64,000 bases of DNA, from NCBI GenBank assembly GCA_903893565.1, contig CAITMU010000065.1:35268-99267 (forward strand), given 5' to 3'. Position numbers and translations under genes: made by a program. The notes under the pieces were generated by a model that was given only the letters and a program-made list of their open reading frames with translations, did no database searches and was not told the DNA's origin. How positions within the stretch are numbered: position 1 is the first letter of the stretch; the number at the start of each line of letters is the position of its first letter. Of the stretch, positions 26,865 through 35,441 are shown piece by piece. Source of the DNA: an uncultured beta proteobacterium (lineage in GTDB: Bacteria > Pseudomonadota > Gammaproteobacteria > Burkholderiales > SG8-41).

Positions 26865-27573
26865 CTTTCAAACTGGCATTGAGCACGGCTCGCTTTAACC
26901 CAGCAATGCCCGCCGTAGGCGAAATACCCTTAGGACAACGCTCCGTACAGGTGATATGGGTATGACAGGCCTGACAACCCGCATCGCCAGCCACCGCCTG
27001 CAAGCGCTCTTTTTGTGCCACATCACGCACATCATTGACTAACGTCCATGCACGGCTTAAAGCGGCTGGTCCTAGATAATCGGCATTCCAACTCACCACT
27101 TCACAACTACTATAACAAACGCCACAGCCAATACATTCGATGGCGGCATCCACGTTTTTGCGCGCCTTTGAGTCGGGTTTGACCTGCGCAAACGCTTCGT
27201 GCCGCGTATGCTCCCCCTGGAATTGACCGCGAGCCTTGGCCCATTTGTCAAAAAAAACACTCATGTCCGTGACCAAGTCCTTGATGACGGGCAAATTCCT
27301 CAATGGCGCAATTTCCAATAGCCCGTCCTTAGCCACTTTCGAAACATGGGTGCGACAAGTCCAGCGCGAAACCCCATTCACACTCATGGCACAAGAACCA
27401 CAAACCCCCACCCGACACGCAAATCGATACGACAAGGAGGCGTCGACTCGTCGCTGCACATAGGTGACAACGTCTAAAACCGTCTGGCTCTCCAGACGAG
27501 GAACTTTGTAGTCTTGAAACTCACCATTCTCGGCTTCAAGGCCACGCCAAATTCTCACTGTCAATTCACTCAT
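26854..27573 (-). CDS. Succinate dehydrogenase/fumarate reductase iron-sulfur subunit
   Basis: 239 residues. N-terminal plant-type [2Fe-2S] domain with Cys53, Cys58, Cys61 and Cys73 (CRVGVCGSC...TC), then CIGCGVCYSSC and CQACHTHITCTERCPKG for the [4Fe-4S] and [3Fe-4S] clusters. It relays electrons between the flavoprotein and the quinone site. Here the iron-sulfur gene comes first, followed by the two anchors, and the flavoprotein gene is displaced downstream behind Bug and fumarase genes, unlike the standard sdhCDAB order. A housekeeping SDH is therefore probably encoded elsewhere. Confidence 0.92.
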   Translation of the reverse strand: MSELTVRIWRGLEAENGEFQDYKVPRLESQTVLDVVTYVQRRVDASLSYRFACRVGVCGSCAMSVNGVSRWTCRTHVSKVAKDGLLEIAPLRNLPVIKDLVTDMSVFFDKWAKARGQFQGEHTRHEAFAQVKPDSKARKNVDAAIECIGCGVCYSSCEVVSWNADYLGPAALSRAWTLVNDVRDVAQKERLQAVAGDAGCQACHTHITCTERCPKGISPTAGIAGLKRAVLNASLKGEL

Positions 27574-27602
27574 TCGGTCCTCTTATCGAGTCGAAACTAG
27601 GC

Positions 27603-29270
27603 TCATTTTATCGCGCGTGACACACTGGGTGCGCTGTGGCGCTCAATATCCACGTTTACACAAGCGGGTAAACCCGATTCTATCGCGCTCTTCAGGCTCA
27701 TTTCCAAATCATTGATTTTTGTCACCCGTTGCCCAAAACCACCCAAGGCCACTACCGCTTTCTCATAAGCCGCAATGGGCGACAATTCACACCCAAAAAG
27801 CCTGTCGGGGCCATAGTTTCGCTTTTGAATTTGATACTCGGCGTTCCAGCACGCATCGTTGCCTACCACGGCAACAAAGGGTAAATGGTGGCGCACCGCC
27901 GTATCAAATTCAGCCAGATGAAAACCCATCGTGCCGTCACCCAAAAGCGCAATCACCGTTGCTTTGGGATGAGCCGCTTTAGCCGCTAATGCGAAGGGGA
28001 TGGCACTACCGATTGAACCGGCCGGGCCATTAATCAATCGAACCGGGGCTTTAATGACCGACTGCGCCCACTGACCGAACTCTCCCCCATCAGCAATCAA
28101 CAAGGGGTGCTCTAAGGATTGCATCAGGCTTTGAACCGTGCGAACGACTTGAAGAGGATGTAGACGACCCACGCTGGAAGAGCCTTGGGTAGACCAGTGC
28201 GGTGGACGAAAGTTAATCGCCTCATCCACCTCGCTAGACCAGGAGGCCCTTGTCGCGCTTAGCGCGCCACTGACTTTTTCGCATTGGAGGATTAAGCGTT
28301 GCAATACGCACGCTGGATCCGCAACTGCGGACAACACCACCCGAGAAGCCCCCAAGGTCTGAATCGACTGTTGCATCACCGCCTCTTCAGGATCGATCAC
28401 CGCAAATCGACAATCCGCACTCACAGCCGGCACTTGCCCAAAGCGCAGCGTGTAATCGGCACGCTTTCCTAACAACACGACACAATCGGCTTTTGCCAAC
28501 ACCGAACCCCAATCTCCTAAGGCGGGATCCTGAATCCCGCGCGGGCTTTCCATGGCCACGATCGGTATGCCGATTGCCTGAAAAAGAGCAAAGCGAAGCG
28601 CCTCACCACGATGAGAAGCGAAAGCTGGACCCGTCACGATCAAAGGACGTTTAGCGCGCTGCAAAAGATCCCACAGTAAGGGTCCTAAGGACTCTTCCCA
28701 GAGCTGGGGTTGCGCAATGAATGCGTCCGCTTTGGGTTCGTCGGTGGGCTCAAAGGTAACCCGCGCCTCTAACACATCTTGGGGCAAACTTAAGTGTACG
28801 GGGCCTGGACGACCAGACGAGGCCAATCGAAAGGCGCGCGCCAGTTCCCACCCCAAAGACTCTGAAGAGGAAGCGCTCCAAGAGGCTTTGGTCACAGGGG
28901 CAGCTAAATCGGCTTGCGCCATTTCCTGAAAGGCACCACGACCCCACTCTTTTATAGGCGCTTGGCCCGACAACATCACCAGAGGGGAGTCTGCAGCCAA
29001 GGCGGTATATAAGGCTCCGATGCCATTCGCATGACCTGGCCCTCCGGTCAACAACGCCACTCCGGGTCGGCCCGTTAAACGCCCCCACGCATCAGCCATG
29101 TGAACCGCTGCGGCCTCATGGCGCACGTGAATGAGTTGGATACCAGAGTCGATCAGAGCATCATAAACCGGCATGATGTGATTACCGGAAAGAGAAAATA
29201 CTCTCTCCACCCCAGCAAGGCAAAGCGCTTTGACGAGTCGTTCAGCCCCTAGCAGCGTTTCGGTCGACAC
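27603..29270 (-). CDS. Thiamine diphosphate-dependent enzyme (acetolactate synthase-like)
   Basis: 555 residues with the three-domain layout PYR, central Rossmann-like, PP. The catalytic Glu52 lies in VRHEAAAVHMADA and the ThDP/Mg motif runs from GDGTMGFHLAEF (about 445) to GNDACWN. Cytoplasmic decarboxylation or ligation of a 2-oxo acid is expected. It could be a decarboxylase for the 2-oxo acid made by the lyase upstream, but the exact reaction is unclear; acetolactate synthase itself is unlikely without an IlvH-type regulatory subunit. GTG 29270 lies 17 bases after the large lyase subunit. Confidence 0.85.
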   Translation of the reverse strand: MSTETLLGAERLVKALCLAGVERVFSLSGNHIMPVYDALIDSGIQLIHVRHEAAAVHMADAWGRLTGRPGVALLTGGPGHANGIGALYTALAADSPLVMLSGQAPIKEWGRGAFQEMAQADLAAPVTKASWSASSSESLGWELARAFRLASSGRPGPVHLSLPQDVLEARVTFEPTDEPKADAFIAQPQLWEESLGPLLWDLLQRAKRPLIVTGPAFASHRGEALRFALFQAIGIPIVAMESPRGIQDPALGDWGSVLAKADCVVLLGKRADYTLRFGQVPAVSADCRFAVIDPEEAVMQQSIQTLGASRVVLSAVADPACVLQRLILQCEKVSGALSATRASWSSEVDEAINFRPPHWSTQGSSSVGRLHPLQVVRTVQSLMQSLEHPLLIADGGEFGQWAQSVIKAPVRLINGPAGSIGSAIPFALAAKAAHPKATVIALLGDGTMGFHLAEFDTAVRHHLPFVAVVGNDACWNAEYQIQKRNYGPDRLFGCELSPIAAYEKAVVALGGFGQRVTKINDLEMSLKSAIESGLPACVNVDIERHSAPSVSRAIK

Positions 29271-29287
29271 AGCCCGACAGGGAAAAA

Positions 29288-30457
29288 TTAAGCGCTTTCG
29301 TAAAGCCGGGTCATCACAAACTCATTGTGACCCAGTGCTTCGGCTGCGGTGAGTCGACCATTACAGGTGCGAATCAACACCTCCAGCAACTCATCCCCAG
29401 ATTGATCAAGATTTTTTTCTCTTTGCAATAAACCTGAACAATCGTAATCCACATGCTCGGACATTGTGCGTACTGTACGGGGATTAGCACAAAGCTTAAT
29501 CACCGGAATGATGGGGTTACCAATCACATTGCCTTGACCTGTGGGGAATAAATGTATGGCGTAGCCCGAAGCGGCACACAAAGTCACCATTTCAGCAGCT
29601 GCTGAGGAAGAGTCCATAAACCATAAGCCCGGGTGCGTCGGAATTTCTGCCTTGTCCAGCACGCCAATGACCTTACACTTTTTACCGATTTTTTGAATAT
29701 TACCTAGGGCTTTTTCTTCAATAGTCGTCAATCCACCGGCAATGTTACCCTTGGTTGGCTGGGAATCAGAAAGATCGCTCGTCTTGTGGCGTTCGATCAC
29801 GGCTTGATAACGGTCAAACATTTTCATGAACTGCTCGCGCACTTGTGGCGTGGCACAGCGCTCAGCGACAATGTGCTCCCCGCCCGTGATTTCTGTTGTC
29901 TCCCCAAAACACATGGTCACGCCCAGAGGGTCTAATTTATCGAAGGCATTACCCACGGTCGGGTTCGCGCCACAACCTGAGGTCGTATCCGATTCACCGC
30001 ACTTAGTCGACACCCAGAGATCACTAATGGGACATTGTTCACGCTGCAACTCAGAGGCCCATTGAACGTATTGCTTGGCCACTTGTGAGGCGCGCAGGAT
30101 CGTACTGTGGTCCCCATGCAATTCAATACCAAATCCAGTAACAGGCTTACCCGTCTTTGCTATGGCCTCAACAATTCGATTTGTCCAACTCTCTTCAATG
30201 CCGATCACTACCACAGCCGCCACATTCGGATTGCATCCAGCGCCAATCAGTGTACGAAAATGTAAATCCAAGTCTGCGCCAAACTGCAAACGACCATAAG
30301 GATGGGCTATCGACACCGTGCCTTTGATGTTGTGGGCCACCGCCTCACAGGCGGCATTGGATAAATCATCTAAAGGCAAAATAATGACGTGATTTCTGAC
30401 CCCGACACGGCCATTTTCGCGGCGATAACCCCAAAAAGTGGTTTTGTTGTTTATCAT
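29288..30457 (-). CDS. UxaA family large subunit, (2R)-sulfolactate sulfo-lyase SuyB / altronate dehydratase type
   Basis: 389 residues, the size of SuyB and of the UxaA C-terminal domain. The opening [37 protein letters not shown] and the C-terminal [12 protein letters not shown] are family signatures, with Cys and His that may hold an iron site. SuyAB splits (R)-sulfolactate into pyruvate and sulfite; other family members dehydrate altronate or galactarate. The 93-residue partner gene 45 bases upstream is close to SuyA in length and pattern. No sulfite exporter or sulfite dehydrogenase gene is in view, so suyB is not assigned outright. Confidence 0.8.
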   Translation of the reverse strand: MINNKTTFWGYRRENGRVGVRNHVIILPLDDLSNAACEAVAHNIKGTVSIAHPYGRLQFGADLDLHFRTLIGAGCNPNVAAVVVIGIEESWTNRIVEAIAKTGKPVTGFGIELHGDHSTILRASQVAKQYVQWASELQREQCPISDLWVSTKCGESDTTSGCGANPTVGNAFDKLDPLGVTMCFGETTEITGGEHIVAERCATPQVREQFMKMFDRYQAVIERHKTSDLSDSQPTKGNIAGGLTTIEEKALGNIQKIGKKCKVIGVLDKAEIPTHPGLWFMDSSSAAAEMVTLCAASGYAIHLFPTGQGNVIGNPIIPVIKLCANPRTVRTMSEHVDYDCSGLLQREKNLDQSGDELLEVLIRTCNGRLTAAEALGHNEFVMTRLYESA

Positions 30458-30502
30458 GATTTTATTCTCTCTGTTGATGGATGTCGTGACAAGAGTTCAG
30501 TG

Positions 30503-30784
30503 TTACCAACGTTTGGTCTTAATATTATGGGTGTGCGCGTGCTCACCAACCTTGATTTCTGAGACAGCTTTACCAATATCGAAACCATACTTGATAACGG
30601 TTTGACCATTTTTAATGGATTGGGTCGCAACCTTGTGGCCAATGGGAATATCGTTTAACGCTTTGACAATAATGGTGGAGTCATCCTCCATCACCCAACC
30701 GGTCAACTCCTGACCCGCCTTAATGCCTTCGACGACTGCCACACCCACCGTGTCTTTTTTATCATGAACCAAAATGTGTATCAT
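30503..30784 (-). CDS. SAF-domain small subunit, SuyA-like / UxaA N-terminal type
   Basis: 93 residues, a SAF domain that forms the small subunit of UxaA/SuyAB lyases. Start MIHILVHDKKDTVGVAV and end NIKTKRW resemble SuyA as I recall it; the length also matches. AGGAG precedes ATG 30784. It is the first gene of the 12-kb minus-strand operon, so the promoter must lie in the 170 bases upstream, on the far side of which the rplS terminator ends the ribosomal operon. Confidence 0.8.
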   Translation of the reverse strand: MIHILVHDKKDTVGVAVVEGIKAGQELTGWVMEDDSTIIVKALNDIPIGHKVATQSIKNGQTVIKYGFDIGKAVSEIKVGEHAHTHNIKTKRW

Positions 30785-30850
30785 CGTTGCTCCTGAAGAC
30801 TAGATTAATGCTTGAGAATGATTAAGAACGCTATCGTAACTCACTTATAA

Positions 30851-30877
30851 AAAAAGGTGGCGGTCGCCACCTTTTTT
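30851..30877 (-). terminator. Rho-independent terminator of the rpsP-rplS operon
   Basis: AAAAAGGTGGC (30851-30861) and GCCACCTTTTT (30866-30876) form an 11-pair stem around a GGTC loop, with A/T runs on both sides. It lies about 85 bases past the rplS stop and ahead of the SuyA-like gene, so it separates the ribosomal operon from the catabolic operon on the same strand. The symmetry would let it work in both directions. Confidence 0.88.
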
Positions 30878-30959
30878 GCCATCGGCTTATTCGAATTTCA
30901 TTGTTCTATTGTTCTTTAGTTCAAACTCTGAATTCGCCAAGCCGTAAAAAAACTCGCCT

Positions 30960-31379
30960 CTAGGCAGTCGTTTCTACTGCAACCGCTTCCACAGGCGCTT
31001 GAACCGCACTAGCGGCAACCCCACGTACCGCGAGTTTTTCTTTAATACGCGCAGCCTTACCGGTGAGTTTACGTAGGTAATACAGTTTTGAACGACTCAC
31101 ATCACCCCGTCGCTTCACCTCAATACTCGCAATCAAAGGGGAGTAGGTCTGAAAAGTACGCTCCACCCCTTCGCCAGAAGAAATCTTACGCACAATAAAA
31201 TTGGAATTCAAACCCCGATTCCGTCGAGAAATAACCACCCCTTCATAGGCTTGCAAACGCTTACGCTCGCCTTCGACCACTTTCACGCTCACCACCACCG
31301 TGTCACCGGCAGAAAATTCCGGTATTTTTTTATCCAAACGGGCGATTTCTTCTTTTTCCAACTCTTGTATCAAATTCAT
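30960..31379 (-). CDS. rplS: 50S ribosomal protein L19
   Basis: 139 residues. The L19 core is complete ([46 protein letters not shown]-like SKLYYLR). It sits at the 30S-50S interface. An alanine/valine-rich C-terminal tail of about 20 residues extends past the usual end. ATG 31379 overlaps the trmD stop by four bases; it is last in the rpsP-rimM-trmD-rplS operon. Confidence 0.98.
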   Translation of the reverse strand: MNLIQELEKEEIARLDKKIPEFSAGDTVVVSVKVVEGERKRLQAYEGVVISRRNRGLNSNFIVRKISSGEGVERTFQTYSPLIASIEVKRRGDVSRSKLYYLRKLTGKAARIKEKLAVRGVAASAVQAPVEAVAVETTA

Positions 31380-32140
31380 TTTCCAGCTCCTTGTGCTTCC
31401 ATCCGATATTGTTCGAGAAGTTGACGCTCTTCTGCGCTCACCTCACGAGACTTAAACAAATCCTCACGACGCTGTTGGGTTCTGCCCAACGACTGCATTA
31501 AACGCCACCGCATAATGTCTGCATGATTTCCAGACATTAGCACGTTGGGCACTGCCCTACCATCAAACACTTCGGGTCTGGTGTAATGTGGACAATCCAG
31601 TAACCCGTTAACAAAAGAATCTTGCTGCGCTGACTGCTCATCACCTAAAACCCCAGGCAACTGTCGAATCACACTGTCCATCACCACCATCACCGCTAAT
31701 TCACCACCCGACAAGACGTAATCTCCGATGGAGATTTCCTCATCAACATAACCTTCAATTACCCGTTCATCAACGCCTTCGTAGCGGCCCGCTAAAAATA
31801 CTAGCCCCTCTTCCTGCGATAAACTCATCACCTTTTGATGGGTCAACAAAGGCCCCTGAGGCGATACATAAATCACTTTCGGCTTTCTGACACCCGCACT
31901 TCTTTGCCGCTGCTGGGCCGCTAATAAGGCCTGCTTTAGCGGCTCAACCATCATCACCATCCCAGGCCCGCCCCCGTAAGGACGATCATCGATGGTCCGA
32001 TGAGCATTGGCCGCAAAATCTCTAGGGTTCCAAGGTAAAAACTGGTAGACCCGATTATCACATGCCCTTCCCGTAATACCTGACTGCGTGACCGCATCAA
32101 ACATCTTCGGAAAAAGCGTTACCACATCAATTTGCAACAT
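31376..32140 (-). CDS. trmD: tRNA (guanine-N1-)-methyltransferase
   Basis: 254 residues. TrmD methylates G37 of tRNAs that read CNN codons, using S-adenosylmethionine bound in a trefoil knot. Visible motifs are [11 protein letters not shown] (about 53-63), RYEGVDERV and the knot segment [13 protein letters not shown]. Start overlaps the rimM stop by one base (TGATG) and stop overlaps rplS, so translation across the operon is coupled. Confidence 0.98.
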   Translation of the reverse strand: MLQIDVVTLFPKMFDAVTQSGITGRACDNRVYQFLPWNPRDFAANAHRTIDDRPYGGGPGMVMMVEPLKQALLAAQQRQRSAGVRKPKVIYVSPQGPLLTHQKVMSLSQEEGLVFLAGRYEGVDERVIEGYVDEEISIGDYVLSGGELAVMVVMDSVIRQLPGVLGDEQSAQQDSFVNGLLDCPHYTRPEVFDGRAVPNVLMSGNHADIMRWRLMQSLGRTQQRREDLFKSREVSAEERQLLEQYRMEAQGAGK

Positions 32141-32742
32141 CAGTAGTCTACACCCCAGTCTACTTCAATCAAACCTGCTGCAATGTCCACACGTTTGATG
32201 ACATCGGCTATAAACGGGATCAACCGCTCACAATCCTCACCCTGCGCACTGGTTTGCACGACCTGTTGCACCACCATGACATCATTGGCGCCAGTCTCCA
32301 TTAACGAACTGACGACGCCTAAATCAAATCCCTGCAAATTCCTCACCTTCAAACCCACCAAATCTACCCAGTAATACTCTCCCTTGGCGGGCTTAGGAAA
32401 GGCTTGTCTATCAACAGCAACCCAACGACCTTTGAAGCCCTCTGCCTCATCACGATCTTCACATCCCATCAACTTTGCCACCACATCACGGCCTTGGGCC
32501 TGCGTTTGCGTCACATCAAAAGCCTGCCAGCCCGTCGGCGTAGACAACCACCACTGACGATACCCCGCCAGTCCGGTCGGCTTATCACTTAGCGGCTGAA
32601 CTCTCACCCAACCCTTGATTCCAAATGGGGCAATCACTCGCCCCATTTCCACCAAACGATCAGGCTGCAGCTGGGACGGCGGCGGCTTTAGGCTCTGCAA
32701 ACTGCTTAACCAAACGCTGCACGGTATTGGAAGGTTGTGCAC
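32140..32742 (-). CDS. rimM: Ribosome maturation factor RimM
   Basis: Binds S19 and aids maturation of the 16S rRNA 3' domain. RimM N-terminal domain ([19 protein letters not shown]) followed by a PRC barrel ([22 protein letters not shown]). The frame opens at GTG 32742 deep inside rpsP; because family members usually start 6-15 residues before LVEMGRV, TTG 32700, also inside rpsP, or a rare start nearer 32670 is more likely. The N-terminus is therefore uncertain, the rest secure. Confidence 0.93.
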   Translation of the reverse strand: MHNLPIPCSVWLSSLQSLKPPPSQLQPDRLVEMGRVIAPFGIKGWVRVQPLSDKPTGLAGYRQWWLSTPTGWQAFDVTQTQAQGRDVVAKLMGCEDRDEAEGFKGRWVAVDRQAFPKPAKGEYYWVDLVGLKVRNLQGFDLGVVSSLMETGANDVMVVQQVVQTSAQGEDCERLIPFIADVIKRVDIAAGLIEVDWGVDY

Positions 32743-32932
32743 CCACCGATTTCCAGTGCGCCAAGCGCTCCCGGTTCAGACGAAAAGTTTCGTGACCTTC
32801 GGGAGCCTTGGGATCATAAAACCCCACACGCTCGATAAAACGGCCATCACGCGGATTGCGCGCATCAGCCACAACGATATTAAAAAATGGGCGCTTTTTG
32901 GCGCCGCCCCGCGCTAAACGAATCACTACCAT
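32660..32932 (-). CDS. rpsP: 30S ribosomal protein S16
   Basis: About 90 residues from ATG 32932, placed by AAGGAC at 32938-32943 and by the invariant [16 protein letters not shown] opening; the frame itself extends to 33019. [10 protein letters not shown] and [11 protein letters not shown] are diagnostic. S16 is needed for 30S assembly. It is first in its operon, with a sigma-70-like promoter and a hairpin leader upstream. The tail is alanine-rich and overlaps the rimM reading frame. Confidence 0.97.
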   Translation of the reverse strand: MVVIRLARGGAKKRPFFNIVVADARNPRDGRFIERVGFYDPKAPEGHETFRLNRERLAHWKSVGAQPSNTVQRLVKQFAEPKAAAVPAAA

Positions 32933-32944
32933 GAGAGTCCTTGA

Positions 32945-32960
32945 GCCCGCACAATGCGGG
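32945..32960 (-). promoter_or_regulatory. Leader hairpin in front of rpsP
   Basis: On the minus strand CCCGC and GCGGG (read 32960 to 32946) flank a five-base ATTGT loop directly ahead of the AAGGAC ribosome binding site. It lies in the predicted 40-base untranslated leader. It could influence ribosome loading on the rpsP operon; no known riboswitch or protein-binding leader is recognised. Confidence 0.4.
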
Positions 32961-32978
32961 TAAAATCGAAAGCCGGTG

Positions 32979-33008
32979 ATTTTACGACACTTTTTGCTAA
33001 AGTGGCAA
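32979..33008 (-). promoter_or_regulatory. Sigma-70-type promoter of the rpsP operon
   Basis: On the minus strand TTGCCA (33008-33003) and TAAAAT (32984-32979) are separated by 18 bases and lie about 47 bases ahead of ATG 32932, giving a leader of about 40 bases. Both hexamers are close to consensus and no other candidate is nearer. Confidence 0.55.
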
Positions 33009-33143
33009 GATAATCGCAAGCTGACCAGTAAACTCGGATTTTACGCCTTTTAGCCCTTCTAGGGCATTTAACTTTCTGTTTTTATTCTATTTATTCGCAA
33101 AAATAGCCTCTCAATCAGACTTTCTAAACGACTAAGCCCCCCT

Positions 33144-34004
33144 ATGACCCCCTCCCCTCAACCTGAAAATCTAGCCCTCCAAATACAAAAAGCCCTTGAA
33201 AAACGGTTTGGACAATCCTGGGATTTGCCTCCTAATTTAGGCAACGGCCAAACAGAACTGTGTCGCATGCTAGAACACAGCTCTCACCGGCGGTGGGCCT
33301 CAAAGGAGATTGACCCCGCCTTGTTAACACTGCTAATGGCCTGCGCCCTCGCAGCCCCCTCGAAGTCGGATTTACAACAAGCCGACATTATCCACGTTCA
33401 AGATCGTAGCAAAATCAAAGCTATTGCCGACCATATTCCCGATATGCCTTGGATTAATCAAGCCCCTATATTTCTCGTTTTCTGTGGGAATAACCGTCGA
33501 ATTCGCCAGATCGGGCAATGGCGTGGGAAGCCCTTTGTCAATGATCACCTAGACCACTTTATGAATGCAGCCGTCGATGCCGGTATTGTATTGAATCAAT
33601 TTATACGGGCTGCAGAAGCCGTAGGACTAGGCACCGTGCCTATTAGCGCCGTGCGCAATCATCCGGAGCAAACCAGCCAAATACTGAAACTGCCTGAGGC
33701 GGTTTTCCCGCTGGCGGGTCTTTGCGTGGGATACCCGGAGTCTAAAGGACACATCAGTGCACGCCTGCCACTTTCAGTGACCTTACATACCGATGAATAC
33801 CAAGAGCGCCATTTAAAAGAAAACATTGACGCCTACGATCAACGCCGTCACCAACAGCATCCCTTGCGCCGACAACGCCATGCCGAGCACTTTGAGGACG
33901 CCACTTTTAATGGTTGGTCGGAGGATAAGGCACGCCACTACGGTTTACCTGAACGGGAACAGTTTGGCGCGTTTATTCGTGCCCAAGGGTTTAGTCTAAA
34001 GTAG
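33144..34004 (+). CDS. Nitroreductase family protein
   Basis: 286 residues. FMN-dependent NAD(P)H oxidoreductase fold: SSHRRWASKEIDPALL and ALAAPSKSDLQQ (FMN contacts), NAAVDAGIVLNQFIRAAEAVGLGTVPI and PLAGLCVGYP. The layout is closest to NfsA/Frp-type enzymes, which reduce nitro compounds or quinones. About 30 extra N-terminal residues precede the core. It stands alone, divergent from rpsP and convergent with ffh. Confidence 0.88.
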   Translation: MTPSPQPENLALQIQKALEKRFGQSWDLPPNLGNGQTELCRMLEHSSHRRWASKEIDPALLTLLMACALAAPSKSDLQQADIIHVQDRSKIKAIADHIPDMPWINQAPIFLVFCGNNRRIRQIGQWRGKPFVNDHLDHFMNAAVDAGIVLNQFIRAAEAVGLGTVPISAVRNHPEQTSQILKLPEAVFPLAGLCVGYPESKGHISARLPLSVTLHTDEYQERHLKENIDAYDQRRHQQHPLRRQRHAEHFEDATFNGWSEDKARHYGLPEREQFGAFIRAQGFSLK

Positions 34005-34053
34005 TTACAAACCCCATTGTTCAATCGCAAGAAGTCATCACGCCCACCCAAAC

Positions 34054-35406
34054 TTAGGGCATGCCGGGGATGCGGCCTTTAAAACTTCTCATCAATTTCT
34101 GCAGCCCCCCTTTGGCCATCATTTTCATCATCTTTTGGGTCTGTTCAAATTGGCTGAGTAGGCGATTGACTTCCTGCACACTCACCCCAGCTCCCGCAGC
34201 AATGCGACGTTTACGAGAGGCCTTCAAAAGATCTGGGTAAGCGCGCTCTTTGAGCGTCATGGAATTGATAATGCCTTCAATACGGCGCATGGACCGATCA
34301 TCCACCTGAGGGGCATTTTGCGCCGCTTTAGCCAATTGACCGGGCAATTTATCCATTAGTGCAGAAACCCCGCCCATTTTTTTCATCTGAACGATCTGCT
34401 GCTTAAAATCCTCCAGATCAAAACCCTTACCGGATTTGAATTTCTTGGCTAGTTTTTCAGCCTCCGCGACGTTGACATTTTTCTGTACGTCTTCGATCAG
34501 GGATAACACATCTCCCATCCCCAAAATCCGTGAGGCCATACGGTCTGGATGAAAAGGCTCTAGTCCCGTCAACTTTTCACCAACGCCAACGAACTTAATC
34601 GGTTTCCCAGTCACCTGACGTACCGATAAGGCCACTCCCCCGCGGGCATCCCCGTCTAGCTTTGTCACCACCACGCCCGTCAGCGGCAGCGCCTCAGCAA
34701 ACGCCTTAGCAACATTGACCGCGTCCTGCCCTTGCATGGCATCGACCACAAACAAAGTCTCAATGGGATTGAGCGCTACATGTAAGGCTTGAATCTCTTC
34801 CATCATCGCTTTGTCGATAGCCAATCGACCGGCGGTATCAACAATCAAGACATCAAAGAAATGACGACGGGCGAAATCCACGGCGGCATGTGCGATATCA
34901 ACCGGTTTTTGTTCAAGTGTTGAAGGGAAAAAATCGACTTCCGCTTGTTGCGCTACCATTTTTAACTGTTCAATGGCGGCCGGTCGATAAATGTCACAAC
35001 TGACAACCAACACTTTTTTCTTGCGGTTTTCTTTTAGCCACTTGGCTAACTTACCACTAGAGGTGGTTTTGCCTGAACCTTGCAAACCAGCCATTAAAAT
35101 CACAGCCGGGGGGGTGGTGGCAAAATTCAGTTCGTCGTTTTTTTCTCCCATCAGGCTGACTAATTCCCGATGCACTACTCCCACCACAGCTTGGCCTGGG
35201 GTAAGACTACCAATGACCTCTTGGCCTAAAGCCTTTTCTCTGACACGTGCCACAAAATCGCGCACCACCGGCAGGGCAACATCGGCTTCCAACAAGGCCA
35301 TACGCACTTCGCGCATCGCCTCGGTAATATTAGCTTCGCTTAAACGGGCCTGTCCGCGAAGGTTTTTTAAAACCTGGGACAAACGATTCGTTAAATTGTC
35401 GAACAT
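34054..35406 (-). CDS. ffh: Signal recognition particle protein Ffh
   Basis: 450 residues from ATG 35406. N domain (MFDNLTNRLSQVL), GTPase with G1 GLQGSGKTT (about 107-115), DTAGR and TKLDGD, and a methionine-rich M domain from about 300 that binds 4.5S RNA (MKKMGGVSALMDKLPG, then SRKRRIAAG). Delivers ribosomes making membrane proteins to FtsY. The frame opens at 35547, inside the divergent ypjD, so the ffh promoter must overlap that coding region: only 35 bases separate the two starts. Confidence 0.97.
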   Translation of the reverse strand: MFDNLTNRLSQVLKNLRGQARLSEANITEAMREVRMALLEADVALPVVRDFVARVREKALGQEVIGSLTPGQAVVGVVHRELVSLMGEKNDELNFATTPPAVILMAGLQGSGKTTSSGKLAKWLKENRKKKVLVVSCDIYRPAAIEQLKMVAQQAEVDFFPSTLEQKPVDIAHAAVDFARRHFFDVLIVDTAGRLAIDKAMMEEIQALHVALNPIETLFVVDAMQGQDAVNVAKAFAEALPLTGVVVTKLDGDARGGVALSVRQVTGKPIKFVGVGEKLTGLEPFHPDRMASRILGMGDVLSLIEDVQKNVNVAEAEKLAKKFKSGKGFDLEDFKQQIVQMKKMGGVSALMDKLPGQLAKAAQNAPQVDDRSMRRIEGIINSMTLKERAYPDLLKASRKRRIAAGAGVSVQEVNRLLSQFEQTQKMMKMMAKGGLQKLMRSFKGRIPGMP

Positions 35407-35441
35407 AGGTAGAAAATTCCCGGTTGGTGTAGACTCAAATA

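Noticed and set aside
21831..27573. Annotating the flavoprotein, iron-sulfur and membrane genes as the housekeeping succinate dehydrogenase (sdhABCD)
   Set aside because: The order is broken by Bug and fumarase genes, and the flavoprotein lacks the covalent-FAD histidine. The genes are likely a specialised paralogous complex.
27603..29270. Sulfoacetaldehyde acetyltransferase (Xsc) next to the SuyAB-like lyase
   Set aside because: Length and the motifs I can see fit the general acetolactate-synthase-like group; there is no phosphate acetyltransferase gene nearby. Only the ThDP family is supported.
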